Positions 14,293-20,233 of a DNA stretch of 20,233 bases are shown piece by piece. Source of the DNA: Labilithrix sp. (GTDB taxonomy: Bacteria > Myxococcota > Polyangia > Polyangiales > Polyangiaceae). The notes under the pieces are model-generated. The model did not search any database and was not told the origin of the DNA. It saw nothing but the letters and a program-made list of their open reading frames with translations. Where the stretch lies: assembly GCA_028287035.1 (NCBI GenBank), contig JAQBQL010000119.1, forward strand, positions 1-20,233. The letters run 5' to 3'. The stretch's first letter is position 1, and each line of letters begins with the position of its first letter. Both the position numbers and the translations under genes were made by a program.

Positions 14293-15747
14293 GTGAAGTC
14301 CATCACGAGGCGCGGACGCGCCTTCTTCCTCACCCTGACCGCCTTCGCAGGTGGCCTCGCGGTCGGTGGTCTGCGCGCCGACGCCACACCGGAGACGGAG
14401 AACGCCTACCAGGCCGTCGGGCAGATGGGCCGCGTTCTCGTGCAGATCGAGAACAGCTACGTCGACCCCGTCGACCGCGGCAAGCTCCTCGAGGGCGCCA
14501 TCAAGGGCATGGTCGAGAACCTCGACCCGCACTCCAACTACCTGCCGCCGGACGAATGGAAAGAGTTCCAGAACGACACCGAGGGGCGGTTCGGCGGGGT
14601 CGGGCTCGAGGTCGACGGCCGGAGCGAGAAGCTCATCGTCATCGCGCCCATCGAGGGGTCGCCTGCCGCACGCGCCGGCATCCGGAGCGGCGATCAGATC
14701 GTCGCGGTCGACGGCGAGGACGTGCTCACGTCGCCGCTCGATCGCGTGGTGAAGCGGATGCGTGGTGCCGCCGGCACGAAGGTGAAGATCACGGTCCACC
14801 GCGAGAGCGGCCGCGGCACGCAGGTCGCCGGCTCACCCGACGCGGGGGTCGCCGCCTCCGCTCCGCTGCCCGGCGACCGGGACGGCGGCGCGCCCGCGGA
14901 GCGCACGGGACAGACGCTCACCTTCGAGGTCACGCGCGAGGTCATCCACGTCTCGAGCGTCACCTACAAGCTCCTCGACGGCAACATCGGGTACCTGCGC
15001 ATCAAGCAGTTCCAGGAGCGCGCGCATGCCGAGCTGATGGCGGCGACCGCGAAGCTACGCGCCGAGGCGAAGGGCGGGACGCTCACCGGCATCGTGCTCG
15101 ACCTTCGCAGCAACCCGGGCGGGCTCGTCGACGAGGCGGCCGAGATCGCCGACGAGTTCCTCGCCACCGGCGGCATCTACTCGATGAGGCACCGGGGTCA
15201 GGTGATCGAGGAGCTGCGCGCCCGGGGTGGGGGCGCCTTCGTCGATCTTCCGGTGGTCTCCCTCGTCAACGAGTGGAGCGCGAGCGCGAGCGAGCTCCTC
15301 GTCGGCGCCCTCCAGGACAACAAGCGCACCACCGTCGTCGGCTCGAACACGTTCGGCAAGGGCAGCGTCCAGTCGATCCTCCCGCTGCCGAACGGCTCCG
15401 GGCTCAAGCTGACGACGGCGCGGTACTACACGCCGAGCGGCCACGCGATCCAGGCGGACGGCATCCATCCGGACGTCGTCGTCGAGGCCGCGACGCAGGG
15501 CGCCGACGCCCCGAAGGTGCTGCGCGAGCGCGATCTGCCGGGGCATCTCGCGGCCGAGGGCCCGCAGGGCCAGAGCGTGCCGCGCGATGCAGGCGCCGTG
15601 GTCATCGACGGCGGCACGCCCGAGGAGGTCAGCGGAACCCTCGCCCGCGACGTGCCCTTCGACCCGTCCTCCTCGCCCGACGTCGTCCTGCGGGTCGGGT
15701 ACGCGATGCTGAAGGCTCGCGTCGGAAAACCGGCCGGCACGAAGTAG
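14293..15747 (+). CDS. S41 C-terminal processing protease (Ctp/Tsp type)
   Basis: A 484-residue protease. Residues 1-31 are a signal peptide (ITRRGRAFFLTLTAFAGG). A PDZ domain (about 93-216) contains RFGGVGLEV and GSPAARAGIRSGDQIVAVDG. The S41 core has GYLRIKQF, LDLRSNPGGLVDEA, the serine motif NEWSASASE and TFGKGSVQ. S331 and K356 are 25 apart, as the Ser/Lys dyad of E. coli Tsp, so it is probably active. Such enzymes trim or degrade exported proteins in the periplasm. Two oddities: W328 stands where the motif usually has a small residue, and about 35 Gly/Ala/Pro-rich residues (172-207) are inserted in the PDZ domain. The start is GTG at 14293. The PilT-like gene follows after 42 nt. Confidence 0.93.
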   Translation: MKSITRRGRAFFLTLTAFAGGLAVGGLRADATPETENAYQAVGQMGRVLVQIENSYVDPVDRGKLLEGAIKGMVENLDPHSNYLPPDEWKEFQNDTEGRFGGVGLEVDGRSEKLIVIAPIEGSPAARAGIRSGDQIVAVDGEDVLTSPLDRVVKRMRGAAGTKVKITVHRESGRGTQVAGSPDAGVAASAPLPGDRDGGAPAERTGQTLTFEVTREVIHVSSVTYKLLDGNIGYLRIKQFQERAHAELMAATAKLRAEAKGGTLTGIVLDLRSNPGGLVDEAAEIADEFLATGGIYSMRHRGQVIEELRARGGGAFVDLPVVSLVNEWSASASELLVGALQDNKRTTVVGSNTFGKGSVQSILPLPNGSGLKLTTARYYTPSGHAIQADGIHPDVVVEAATQGADAPKVLRERDLPGHLAAEGPQGQSVPRDAGAVVIDGGTPEEVSGTLARDVPFDPSSSPDVVLRVGYAMLKARVGKPAGTK

Positions 15748-15753
15748 ACCTCT

Positions 15754-15779
15754 GAACGGCGGGCGCGCTCCGGCCGTTC
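15754..15779 (+). other. Hairpin in the protease/PilT intergenic gap
   Basis: GAACGGC (15754-15760) and GCCGTTC (15773-15779) are perfect reverse complements with a 12-nt loop, in which two further G-C pairs can form. It occupies most of the 42-nt gap and ends 10 nt before the ATG at 15790. It could terminate or attenuate transcription, or stabilise the downstream message; no T tract follows. Confidence 0.4.
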
Positions 15780-15789
15780 CACGGGGGGC

Positions 15790-17427
15790 ATGTCGTCGCT
15801 TTCCCAGCTGTTCGCGGTCTTCGAGCGCATTCCCTGCGAGGAGCTCCGGCTCACCACCGGCGAGAATCCGTTCGTCATGCTGAACGACGGGGCGAAGAAG
15901 CCGATCGGCACGAGCCCCATGACCGCGCAGCACATCCTCGCCGCGGCCGGCGAGGTCCTCTCCGACGAGGAGATCGAGGCGCTGCCCACCAGCCGGCCCC
16001 GGGTGGTCCGGCACGAGGCCGACGGCGAGAGCTGGGTCATCGAGGTGTCGCGGGCCCGGTCCGGCCTCTCCCTGTCCGTGCGCCGTGCGCGCGGAGTGGT
16101 CGCGCGCATGGACCGCCGTACCGTCGCTCTCGCGGTCGACGACCTGGAGCTCGAGGAGGTGGTCGAGCTGCGCACGGCCGGCGGCGGCGGGAGGAGCACG
16201 TCCTATCGCAGCCCACCCAACGCGTCGGTGCCGAGGCTCGACGTCCCGCCGCCCGCCAGCAAGCGCGAGAGCGCGACGCACGTGGTCAGCGCGGTGACGG
16301 GCTCGGCGTACTACCCGACGCCGGCGCCGCTCGCGCACGGCCGCAAGCGCATCGACTCGCTGCTCCACGGGATGGTGGAGGCACAGGCCTCCGACCTCCA
16401 CCTCTCCGCCGACAACCCGCCCGTCCTGCGCGTGCACGGCGAGATGCAGTTCGCGCGGAACAAGGCAGCCTTCACGTCCTCCGAGATCGACGCCCTGATC
16501 CGCGAGATCATGACCGAGAAGGCGCGCGCCGACTGGGAGGAGCTACGCGACGCCGACTTCGCCTACGAGGTCGAGGGGCTCGCGCGCTTCCGCGTGAACG
16601 TGTTCCAGGATCGCAAGGGCACGGGCGCCGTGCTCCGCCAGATCCCCATCGAGATCAAGACCGCCGAGGAGCTCGGGCTGCCGAAGGCATGCCTCGACCT
16701 CTGCTACCTGTCGAAGGGCCTCGTGCTCGTCACCGGGCCCACGGGGTCCGGCAAGTCGACGACGCTCGCCGCGATGATCGACCACATCAACAAGAACCGG
16801 TCCGATCACATCATCACGATCGAGGACCCCGTCGAGTTCATCCACCCCAACCAGAAGTGCCTCGTCAACCAGCGCGAGGTCGGGCAGAACACGAAGAGCT
16901 TCAAGAACGCGCTCCGCGCTGCGCTGCGCGAGGATCCGGACATCGTGCTCGTCGGTGAGATGCGGGATCTCGAGACGATCTCGATCGCCATCGAGACCGC
17001 CGAGACGGGTCACCTCGTGTTCGGCACCCTCCACACCACGACGGCCGTGAGCACCGTCGACCGCATCATCGACCAGTTCCCGACGGACCGTCAGGCGCAG
17101 ATCCGCGTGATGCTGAGCGAGTCGCTGAAGGGCGTCGTCGCGCAGGGCCTCTGCAAGAAGATCGGCGGCGGGCGCGTCGCGGCGCACGAGATCCTCCTCG
17201 GGACGACGGCGGTGAGCGCGCTCGTCCGCGACGGCAAGACGTTCCAGATCCCGAGCATCATGCAGACGTCGAAGAACATGGGCATGGTCACCATGAACGA
17301 CTCGCTCTTCTCGCTCGTCCAGAAGAAGCTGGTCGAGCCGAAGGAGGCCTACATCAAGGCGGTCGACAAGGCGGGCCTCCTCGCCATGTTCAAGGGCGCG
17401 AACCTGCCGACGAGCTTCACGCCCTAG
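15790..17427 (+). CDS. PilT/PilU-like type IV pilus ATPase with duplicated N-domain
   Basis: A 545-residue secretion-type ATPase. The usual PilT body begins near 187 (RIDSLLHGMVEAQASDLHLS) and contains Walker A GPTGSGKS (316-323), the Asp box TIEDPVEF with E345, Walker B DPDIVLVGE (382-390), His box TGHLVFGTLHT (406-416), and AVSALVRDGKTFQIPS in place of the AIRNLIRE region. Such hexameric motors retract type IV pili for twitching (S) motility. The protein is about 180 residues longer than typical PilT: residues 4-100 (LSQLFAVFERIPCEELRLTT, then a PilT-N-like strand/helix order) look like a diverged second copy of the PilT N-terminal domain, joined by a Ser/Pro-rich linker. No other pilus gene is in the window. 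Confidence 0.92.
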   Translation: MSSLSQLFAVFERIPCEELRLTTGENPFVMLNDGAKKPIGTSPMTAQHILAAAGEVLSDEEIEALPTSRPRVVRHEADGESWVIEVSRARSGLSLSVRRARGVVARMDRRTVALAVDDLELEEVVELRTAGGGGRSTSYRSPPNASVPRLDVPPPASKRESATHVVSAVTGSAYYPTPAPLAHGRKRIDSLLHGMVEAQASDLHLSADNPPVLRVHGEMQFARNKAAFTSSEIDALIREIMTEKARADWEELRDADFAYEVEGLARFRVNVFQDRKGTGAVLRQIPIEIKTAEELGLPKACLDLCYLSKGLVLVTGPTGSGKSTTLAAMIDHINKNRSDHIITIEDPVEFIHPNQKCLVNQREVGQNTKSFKNALRAALREDPDIVLVGEMRDLETISIAIETAETGHLVFGTLHTTTAVSTVDRIIDQFPTDRQAQIRVMLSESLKGVVAQGLCKKIGGGRVAAHEILLGTTAVSALVRDGKTFQIPSIMQTSKNMGMVTMNDSLFSLVQKKLVEPKEAYIKAVDKAGLLAMFKGANLPTSFTP

Positions 17428-17804
17428 TCGTCGTTCTTCAGGACGATGGCCGCGTGCACGAGCGGCATCAGCAGCACGAACGTGATCGCGACGAGCGCGA
17501 AGCTCACCCACGTCCACTCGGCGGGGGCGCCGATGCGCGCGAGCGACGCCACCATGATGACGATGCCGAGCACCGCATGGCTGCGCGACGGCGTGCTCCA
17601 GACGAGCGCGCTCGTCGTGACGGCGAGCACCGCGCAGCCCGCGGCGAGGAGGCTCTTCCAGTTCCAGGGAACCGGGTTGCCGTGGAACCACGCGATGAGC
17701 GCGAACGCGGTGAGGGCGCTGTAGAACAGCAGCGCCATCGATCCGATCAGTGCAGCTCGCCTCGAGGCGTTCTCGTCCACCACGACTGGAGGCGAGTGTA
17801 TCAC
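17424..17804 (-). CDS. Four-TM membrane protein coupled to a GT2 enzyme
   Basis: A 126-residue integral membrane protein with four hydrophobic helices (about residues 17-39, 50-68, 74-90 and 96-120) and short loops. I do not recognise the family; it has the size and topology of GtrA-like partners of GT2 enzymes but no motif I can match to them. The start is GTG 17804, overlapping the glycosyltransferase stop as GTGA, so the two proteins are translationally coupled and probably work together at the membrane. Its TAG stop shares the CTAG at 17424-17427 with the stop of the convergent PilT-like gene. Confidence 0.75.
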   Translation of the reverse strand: MIHSPPVVVDENASRRAALIGSMALLFYSALTAFALIAWFHGNPVPWNWKSLLAAGCAVLAVTTSALVWSTPSRSHAVLGIVIMVASLARIGAPAEWTWVSFALVAITFVLLMPLVHAAIVLKNDD

Positions 17805-18571
17805 CCGCGAACGCGGATCGCGTAGGTCAGCTTGACGACGCTCTTCAGGACGTTCGGGACGCGCTTGAACAGGTTGATCGAGGGGGGCCGCTTCTCCATG
17901 ACGCGGACCGGGATCTCCCGGGTACGCACGCCGCCGCGATCGGCGCGGATGACGAGCTCGCTGGCGAACACGTCCTTGTCGACGAGGCAGGCGCGGACCA
18001 CGTCGAGGAGCGCGGTGCGGCGGAAGGCCTTCAGGCCGTGCGTGTCCGTCCCGCGGAAGCCGAGGAGCACCTTGAGCATCGTCGAGTACGCGATGCTGGC
18101 GACGTGGCGGATGGCCGGTCGATCGTCCTCGGCGCCGGTCGCGAGCTTCGATCCGATGACGAGATCGGCCTCACCGGTGTCGAGGATCTCGACGGCGCGC
18201 CGGTGGAAGTCGGCGTCGCACAGGTCGATCTCGTCACAGATGACGATGGCGCCGCGGGCGAGCAGGATGCCCTGCTTGAGCGCCTTGCCGTAGTTCGGCT
18301 CGCCCATGCTGATGATCTTCACCTGGCCATCGGAGTCCGCGCCGTACTTCTCGGCGAGCTCCTGGCCTATGGCCACGGTGCGATCCTTCGAGCCGTTCTC
18401 GGCGAGGATGATCTCGTAGCTCCAGCCCATCGGCTTCAGGCGCTCGCGCAGATCGACGACGGCGGCGTGGAGGATCGCCTCCTCGTTGTAGACGGGGATC
18501 ACGACCGAGATCCGAGGATCCACGGAGGCGGCGGCAGCGGCGGCGGGCGGCGGTGAGTTGGGCGCGGTCAT
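17801..18571 (-). CDS. Family 2 glycosyltransferase (DPM1-like)
   Basis: A 256-residue GT-A fold enzyme without membrane segments. The nucleotide-sugar opening ISVVIPVYNEEAIL (21-34), then LAENGSKDRT (56-65, in place of the usual VDDGSTDGT), then IVICDEIDLCD (109-119) where the DxD metal site lies, then GFRGTDTHGLKAFRR and the basic EIPVRVMEKRPPSINLFKRV tail all fit dolichol-phosphate-mannose-synthase-like GT2 proteins. These transfer a sugar from a nucleotide donor, often to a polyprenyl phosphate. The variant DxD (D113-E-I-D116) deserves notice. The first 18 residues are Ala/Pro-rich. The next gene encodes a four-TM partner with a 4-nt overlap. Donor and acceptor are unknown. Confidence 0.88.
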   Translation of the reverse strand: MTAPNSPPPAAAAAASVDPRISVVIPVYNEEAILHAAVVDLRERLKPMGWSYEIILAENGSKDRTVAIGQELAEKYGADSDGQVKIISMGEPNYGKALKQGILLARGAIVICDEIDLCDADFHRRAVEILDTGEADLVIGSKLATGAEDDRPAIRHVASIAYSTMLKVLLGFRGTDTHGLKAFRRTALLDVVRACLVDKDVFASELVIRADRGGVRTREIPVRVMEKRPPSINLFKRVPNVLKSVVKLTYAIRVRG

Positions 18572-18651
18572 CGGAGGCGAAGGTCGACTCTTCTAGTACG
18601 ATCTTCTCGCGGTCGCCAAGCAGGCAGTGGCGTAGTAGGGTCGCGCCCGCG

Positions 18652-19749
18652 ATGAAATCCTTCGTTTTCCCTGGCGGGCTCGTGCTCGCCGTCGCGCTCG
18701 CCACCTCCGCGGCGGGTTGTGGCAAGGACCCGCCCAAGAAGCCCATCGACGAGCCGAAGACGGCCACGCCCGTTCCGTCGGACATGGTCTTCAACGACTT
18801 CGTTCCCTCGAATGGCGGCCCCGGCATCACGGGCGTCAAGACGGACGGCGGGATGCTCGAGGGCGGCATGGCCGACACGCCGGCCGCGGCGGGCGAGCCC
18901 GCGGATGCGCCCGGCGCGGACCCGGCAGGCGCCGGCGGCGGCGCGAAGATGAAGGTCACCGATCCCGGCGCCGAGCCGCGGTCGCCCCGCAAGTACTCGT
19001 TCGGCGCGGGCAAGGTCGACAAGCGCGTCATGACCGTGCGGCAGAGCGCGGTTCGCGAGGGGTCCCCCGAGCAGGGGCAGACCTTCGCGGTGACCGCGGA
19101 CTTCACCCCGAAGGCGGTCAAGCCCGCGGGCGCGCGCTTCGAGATGAAGGTCCTCAAGATCGACATCCCCGATCTGCCTGCCGCGCAGAAGGCCCAGGCC
19201 ACCGCGCAGCTCGCCGCGTTCAACGGGCTCGCCGGTCAGTTCGACGTGAGCGCGCACGGCGACGTGGGCGAGGTCGACTTCAAGGCCGACGAGCGCATGC
19301 AGGGCGGCGGCGCCGAGGTGATCCTGCAGAGCCTCCAGCAGGCGCTCGAGGTCGCGGTCGCGCCGCTCCCCACCGAGGCGATCGGTACGGGCGCGAAGTG
19401 GGAGTCGACGGTCGCGCGCAAGGAGCGCGGACAGGAGATGACCATCAAGAAGACGTTCACGCTCGCCGAGGTCTCGGCAGACGGCGGCACCGTCGACGCG
19501 ACCGTCGAGATCTCCGTCCCGAAGCACCCGTTCCAGGCGCGCGGCGCTCCGCCCGGCGCGACCGAGGAGCTGAACGGGAAGGGCACGTACCAGTACGTGT
19601 TCAAGTTCGATCACATCGCGACGAAGGTGAACGGCGAGATGACGCTGAACCACCGCATCGAGGCTCCCGCCGGGGCCGGCGCGCCCAAGCAGGGCGCGAC
19701 CGAGGTGATCAAGCTGAAAAACACCCTGGACGCTGTCCCCGGGAAGTGA
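18652..19749 (+). CDS. Lipoprotein, possibly DUF6263-like
   Basis: A 365-residue lipoprotein with signal MKSFVFPGGLVLAVALATSAAG and the lipidated Cys at 23, followed by a Pro/Gly/Ala-rich linker (to about residue 120). The C-terminal half alternates strand-like segments and contains PLPTEAIGTGAKWES and TYQYVFKFDHIATKVNGEMTLNHRI, which resemble the DUF6263 pattern ('P..PVGVGAKW'); this is a recollection, not a search. A periplasmic or outer-membrane location is likely; the function is unknown. ATG 18652 gives a canonical signal peptide, so an earlier in-frame start at 18553 inside the divergent glycosyltransferase gene is not used. Confidence 0.78.
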   Translation: MKSFVFPGGLVLAVALATSAAGCGKDPPKKPIDEPKTATPVPSDMVFNDFVPSNGGPGITGVKTDGGMLEGGMADTPAAAGEPADAPGADPAGAGGGAKMKVTDPGAEPRSPRKYSFGAGKVDKRVMTVRQSAVREGSPEQGQTFAVTADFTPKAVKPAGARFEMKVLKIDIPDLPAAQKAQATAQLAAFNGLAGQFDVSAHGDVGEVDFKADERMQGGGAEVILQSLQQALEVAVAPLPTEAIGTGAKWESTVARKERGQEMTIKKTFTLAEVSADGGTVDATVEISVPKHPFQARGAPPGATEELNGKGTYQYVFKFDHIATKVNGEMTLNHRIEAPAGAGAPKQGATEVIKLKNTLDAVPGK

Positions 19750-19760
19750 CCCGAGAGGGG

Positions 19761-19775
19761 CGCGGCCGGGCCGCG
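19761..19775. terminator. GC-only hairpin between lipoprotein and ssb
   Basis: CGCGGCC-g-GGCCGCG, a 7-bp perfect stem starting 12 nt after the lipoprotein stop; it overlaps the 12-bp palindrome GGGCCGCGGCCC at 19768-19779. A possible terminator stem without T tract; alternatively a chance feature of G+C-rich DNA. Confidence 0.3.
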
Positions 19776-19780
19776 GCCCG

Positions 19781-19786
19781 TTGACA
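19781..19786 (+). promoter_or_regulatory. Consensus -35 element upstream of ssb
   Basis: TTGACA lies 46 nt before the ssb start. The -10 partner is unclear: TACGAG (19801-19806) is 14 nt away, shorter than the optimal spacing, so the -35 is supported but the full promoter is not. Confidence 0.4.
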
Positions 19787-19820
19787 CGCGAGCGACGCCG
19801 TACGAGGAAAACGCGAGACC

Positions 19821-19826
19821 AAGGAG
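19821..19826 (+). promoter_or_regulatory. Shine-Dalgarno of ssb
   Basis: AAGGAG, 6 nt before ATG 19833, supports that start. Confidence 0.7.
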
Positions 19827-19832
19827 CGTGCG

Positions 19833-20233
19833 ATGGCCGAAGGCTTGAACAAGGTGATGTTGCTCGGAAACCTCGGCGCGGACCCCGAGCTGAAGATGAC
19901 CCAGGGCGGTCAGGCGGTGCTGAAGCTCCGTCTCGCGACGACCGAGACGTACCTCGATCGCAACCAGCAGCGCCAGGAACGCACGGAGTGGCACTCGGTG
20001 TCCCTCTGGGGCAAGCGCGGTGAGGCACTCGCCAAGTTCCTGAACAAGGGCGACCGCATCTTCGTCGAGGGCTCGCTCCGCACCTCGAGCTACGAGAAGA
20101 ACGGCGAGAAGCGGTACTCGACCGACATCAACGCGTCGAACGTCATCCTTGCCGGCGGCGGCCGCGCACGTGGCGCAGGCGAAGACATGGGCGGCGGCGG
20201 CGGTGGCGGCGGCGGCGGCGGTGGCGGCGGCGG
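19833..20233 (+). CDS. ssb: Single-stranded DNA-binding protein (3' partial)
   Basis: The frame is open to the window end, so the C-terminus is missing; 133 codons are visible. The OB-fold domain is complete: LNKVMLLGNLGADPELKMTQ, VLKLRLATTETY, RTEWHSVSLWGKRGEALAKFL, KGDRIFVEGSLRTSSYEKNG, and a final strand TDINASNVIL. It coats single-stranded DNA during replication, recombination and repair as a homotetramer. After NVILAGG the sequence enters the flexible linker, here an almost pure Gly run; the acidic C-terminal tip that recruits partners would lie outside the window. It probably has its own promoter (TTGACA at 19781). Confidence 0.95.
   Translation, partial: MAEGLNKVMLLGNLGADPELKMTQGGQAVLKLRLATTETYLDRNQQRQERTEWHSVSLWGKRGEALAKFLNKGDRIFVEGSLRTSSYEKNGEKRYSTDINASNVILAGGGRARGAGEDMGGGGGGGGGGGGGG
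20190..20233 (+). repeat. GGC/GGT Gly-codon repeat in the SSB linker
   Basis: Fourteen consecutive Gly codons, almost all GGC with two GGT interruptions five codons apart or more, run to the window end. It encodes the SSB linker and is a slippage-prone trinucleotide repeat; its true length cannot be known from this window. Confidence 0.85.

Noticed and set aside
14288..14299. ACTTC-GT-GAAGT dyad over the protease start codon
   Set aside because: Five-bp arms with a 2-nt loop are too short to support a regulatory hairpin.
1..20233. Defence island, prophage, transposon or biosynthetic cluster
   Set aside because: No integrase, transposase, direct repeats, CRISPR repeats, phage genes or multi-domain synthases were seen, and composition is even throughout.

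Overview
The window is uniformly G+C-rich, chromosomal-looking DNA, almost certainly from a Myxococcota bacterium (probably Polyangia/Polyangiales). The clues are a small TIGR04563-type ribbon-helix-helix protein, a secreted Cys-rich lipoprotein, several Ala/Pro-rich lipoproteins, a PilT-type retraction ATPase, a DUF1549/DUF1501 pair, and dense high-GC coding with GTG/TTG starts. I see no insertion sequence, phage gene, tRNA, rRNA or CRISPR array. No gene-free stretch exceeds 300 bases; the longest, 14104-14292, is 189 bases.

Layout: (1) 2-2994, + strand: a 5'-truncated DUF1549/DUF1553 (cytochrome-like CxxCH) protein followed by a Tat-exported DUF1501 protein. (2) 3052-4158, +: a lipoprotein with a 16-Cys tail. 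(3) 4235-6342, +: the two E1 subunits of a 2-oxoacid dehydrogenase. (4) 6350-9871: an orphan ParB-domain protein (-), a Spy/CpxP-like protein (+), and a minus-strand cluster of ECF sigma factor, a coupled single-TM protein and an HEIFH metallopeptidase. (5) 9878-11840, +: a small membrane protein, a Bcr/CflA efflux pump and a zinc-ribbon protein. (6) 11837-14103, -: a TIGR04563 RHH protein, an alpha/beta hydrolase and an overlapping FAM20C-like kinase lipoprotein. (7) 14293-17427, +: a C-terminal processing protease and a PilT-like ATPase with a duplicated N-terminal domain. (8) 17424-18571, -: a GT2 glycosyltransferase coupled to a four-TM protein. (9) 18652-20233, +: a lipoprotein and the start of ssb, cut by the window end inside a Gly-codon repeat.

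Two spots stand out. The first is the 90-base gap between the ECF sigma factor and the divergent membrane protein. It holds a 12-bp perfect inverted repeat whose two arms each carry an ECF-like -35 (TGTCACA / GGTCACA), each followed after exactly 15 nt by a CGTC/CGTT -10. Each -10 lies 8-9 nt before a start codon without a Shine-Dalgarno sequence, which suggests symmetric, autoregulated, leaderless divergent promoters. The second is a lipoprotein carrying the hallmark motifs of the FAM20C secretory-pathway kinase, translationally overlapped with an alpha/beta hydrolase.

Genes are packed tightly: convergent pairs end on shared or abutting palindromic stop codons (CTAG twice, TGATCA once), and several co-directional pairs overlap by 4-14 nt. 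All function calls come from motif reading; no database search was possible.
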